DNA from: Verrucomicrobiota bacterium
GTDB taxonomy: Bacteria; Verrucomicrobiota; Verrucomicrobiia; Opitutales; Opitutaceae
DNA: 5,899 nucleotides
Direction of reading: 5' to 3'
Assembly (NCBI GenBank): GCA_023430825.1
Contig: JAEYYL010000320.1
Coordinates: forward strand, 1 to 5,899
Notes under the pieces: generated by a model
Databases searched by the model: none
Seen by the model: the letters and a program-made list of their open reading frames with translations, nothing else
What the model was told of the DNA's origin: nothing
Shown here: positions 5,491-5,899 of the stretch, one piece after another
Layout: every line of letters starts with the position of its first letter
Numbering within the stretch: the first letter of the stretch is position 1
Program-made: the position numbers and the translations under genes

Positions 5491-5497
5491 GGCGGAG
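5491..5497 (+). promoter_or_regulatory. Ribosome binding site of cheR
   Basis: GGCGGAG lies 5 nt before the ATG at 5503. It is a moderate Shine-Dalgarno match and supports that start. It contrasts with the flagellar genes on the other strand, none of which has one. Confidence 0.55.
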
Positions 5498-5502
5498 ACC
5501 TC

Positions 5503-5899
5503 ATGAGGGAAAGCGAGTTCGAATTCATCCGCAGCCTCGTTTACGAGCGCAGTCGCATCAGCCTCAGCGCCGACAAGCGCGAGCTGGTTTCCGCGCGCCT
5601 GGGCAAACGCCTGCGCGCCACGAATCTGCCCACCGTGGGCGACTACTGCCAGCTGCTCCAGTCGCCCGGGGCGGAGCGCGAACTCGCCAACCTGATCGAT
5701 GCGATCTCGACGAACCACACGTTCTTCTTCCGCGAGAACGCGCATTTCGATTTCCTCCGGCAAACCGTGCTCCCCGAGATGCGCGCGCGTTCGGCCAAGG
5801 AGCGCTGGCCGCGTTTCCACATCTGGAGCGCGGCGTGTTCCTCCGGCGAGGAACCCTACTCGCTCGCCATCACCCTCGCCGACTCGCTCACCGGCTGGC
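5503..5899 (+). CDS. cheR: Chemotaxis protein methyltransferase CheR, N-terminal part (cut by window edge)
   Basis: CheR transfers methyl groups from S-adenosylmethionine to glutamates of chemoreceptors and so sets adaptation in chemotaxis. The first 132 codons are present: MRESEFEFIRSLVYERSRISL..., ending ADSLTGW at the window edge. Residues 1-60 are the helical N-terminal domain with the usual 'F..i...v....gi.l...K..lv..Rl..rlr' pattern (K25, R32, R36). Residues 68-85 (ISTNHTFFFRENAHFDFL) are the conserved 'TTN.T.FFR....F..L' motif; R77 is the likely counterpart of the SAM-contacting Arg. Residues 108-121 (WSAACSSGEEPYSL) are the SAM-binding motif I with the E116-E117 pair. The catalytic domain continues outside the window. 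Orientation is divergent from the flagellar operon, with a moderate GGCGGAG ribosome site. It may head a chemotaxis operon to the right. A receptor-independent CheR-like enzyme is possible but less likely given the flagellar neighbourhood. Confidence 0.93.
   Translation, partial: MRESEFEFIRSLVYERSRISLSADKRELVSARLGKRLRATNLPTVGDYCQLLQSPGAERELANLIDAISTNHTFFFRENAHFDFLRQTVLPEMRARSAKERWPRFHIWSAACSSGEEPYSLAITLADSLTGW

Larger units (their letters stand above)
5293..5502. other. Divergent flgB-cheR regulatory region
   Basis: This 210-bp spacer separates the two divergent transcription units. It contains the sigma-54 promoter for flgB and the cheR ribosome site, listed separately. Two AT-rich islands stand out in the GC-rich background: 5349-5372 (around TCATTGATCG and GAATAGATTTTCC) and 5421-5429 (GAAAATTTT). 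The second is an 8-bp palindrome core AAAATTTT, flanked by GG and GCC, about 100-110 bp upstream of the sigma-54 site. That is a plausible distance for an enhancer-binding activator site. I found no convincing sigma-70 or sigma-28 promoter for cheR. Confidence 0.5.

Noticed and set aside
5338..5820. A 160-codon frame on the minus strand upstream of flgB
   Set aside because: It is antisense to cheR; the plus-strand frame has clear CheR motifs.

Overview
The window is a piece of a GC-rich bacterial chromosome, roughly two-thirds G+C by eye. It carries most of an early flagellar basal-body operon on the minus strand and the 5' part of a chemotaxis methyltransferase gene on the plus strand. The flagellar genes read right to left as flgB (5292-4903), flgC (4885-4466), fliE (4352-4014), fliF (3922-2321), fliG (2215-1196), fliH (1149-568) and fliI (292 to beyond the left edge). 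A divergent cheR starts at 5503 and runs off the right edge. The gene order flgB-flgC-fliE-fliF-fliG-fliH-fliI is the classic one. No gene in the window names the organism. The gene set, the high GC and the short TTGAG/CTCAA heptamer repeats in the spacers remind me of Verrucomicrobiota (Opitutales), but that is an impression from memory only.

Layout: 1-292 is the N-terminal 97 codons of fliI. 293-567 is an unusually long spacer, which contains an open frame of 88 codons that starts inside the fliH stop codon and ends just before fliI. 568-4352 holds fliH, fliG, fliF and fliE. 4353-4465 is a repeat-bearing spacer. 4466-5292 holds flgC and flgB. 5293-5502 is the divergent regulatory region. 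5503-5899 is cheR.

How the genes work together: FliF forms the MS ring in the inner membrane, FliE joins the ring to the rod, and FlgB and FlgC are proximal rod subunits. FliG is the rotor protein on the cytoplasmic face of FliF. FliH and FliI are the stator and ATPase of the flagellar type III export apparatus, which exports the rod proteins. CheR methylates chemoreceptors and so belongs to the chemotaxis system that controls this motor.

The most interesting signals are regulatory. (1) A perfect sigma-54 -24/-12 match (TGGCAC-N5-TTGCT) lies so close to flgB that the predicted transcript start falls only about 4 nt before the ATG, implying a nearly leaderless mRNA. (2) None of the seven flagellar genes has a visible Shine-Dalgarno sequence, and most are preceded by pyrimidine-rich stretches. 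(3) Two intra-operon spacers (fliF-fliG and flgC-fliE) carry the same architecture: 7-bp-period TTGAG arrays, a core of about 40 bp, then inverted CTCAA arrays. (4) The fliH-fliI spacer has an ATGA-coupled, Cys-containing open frame of unknown status.
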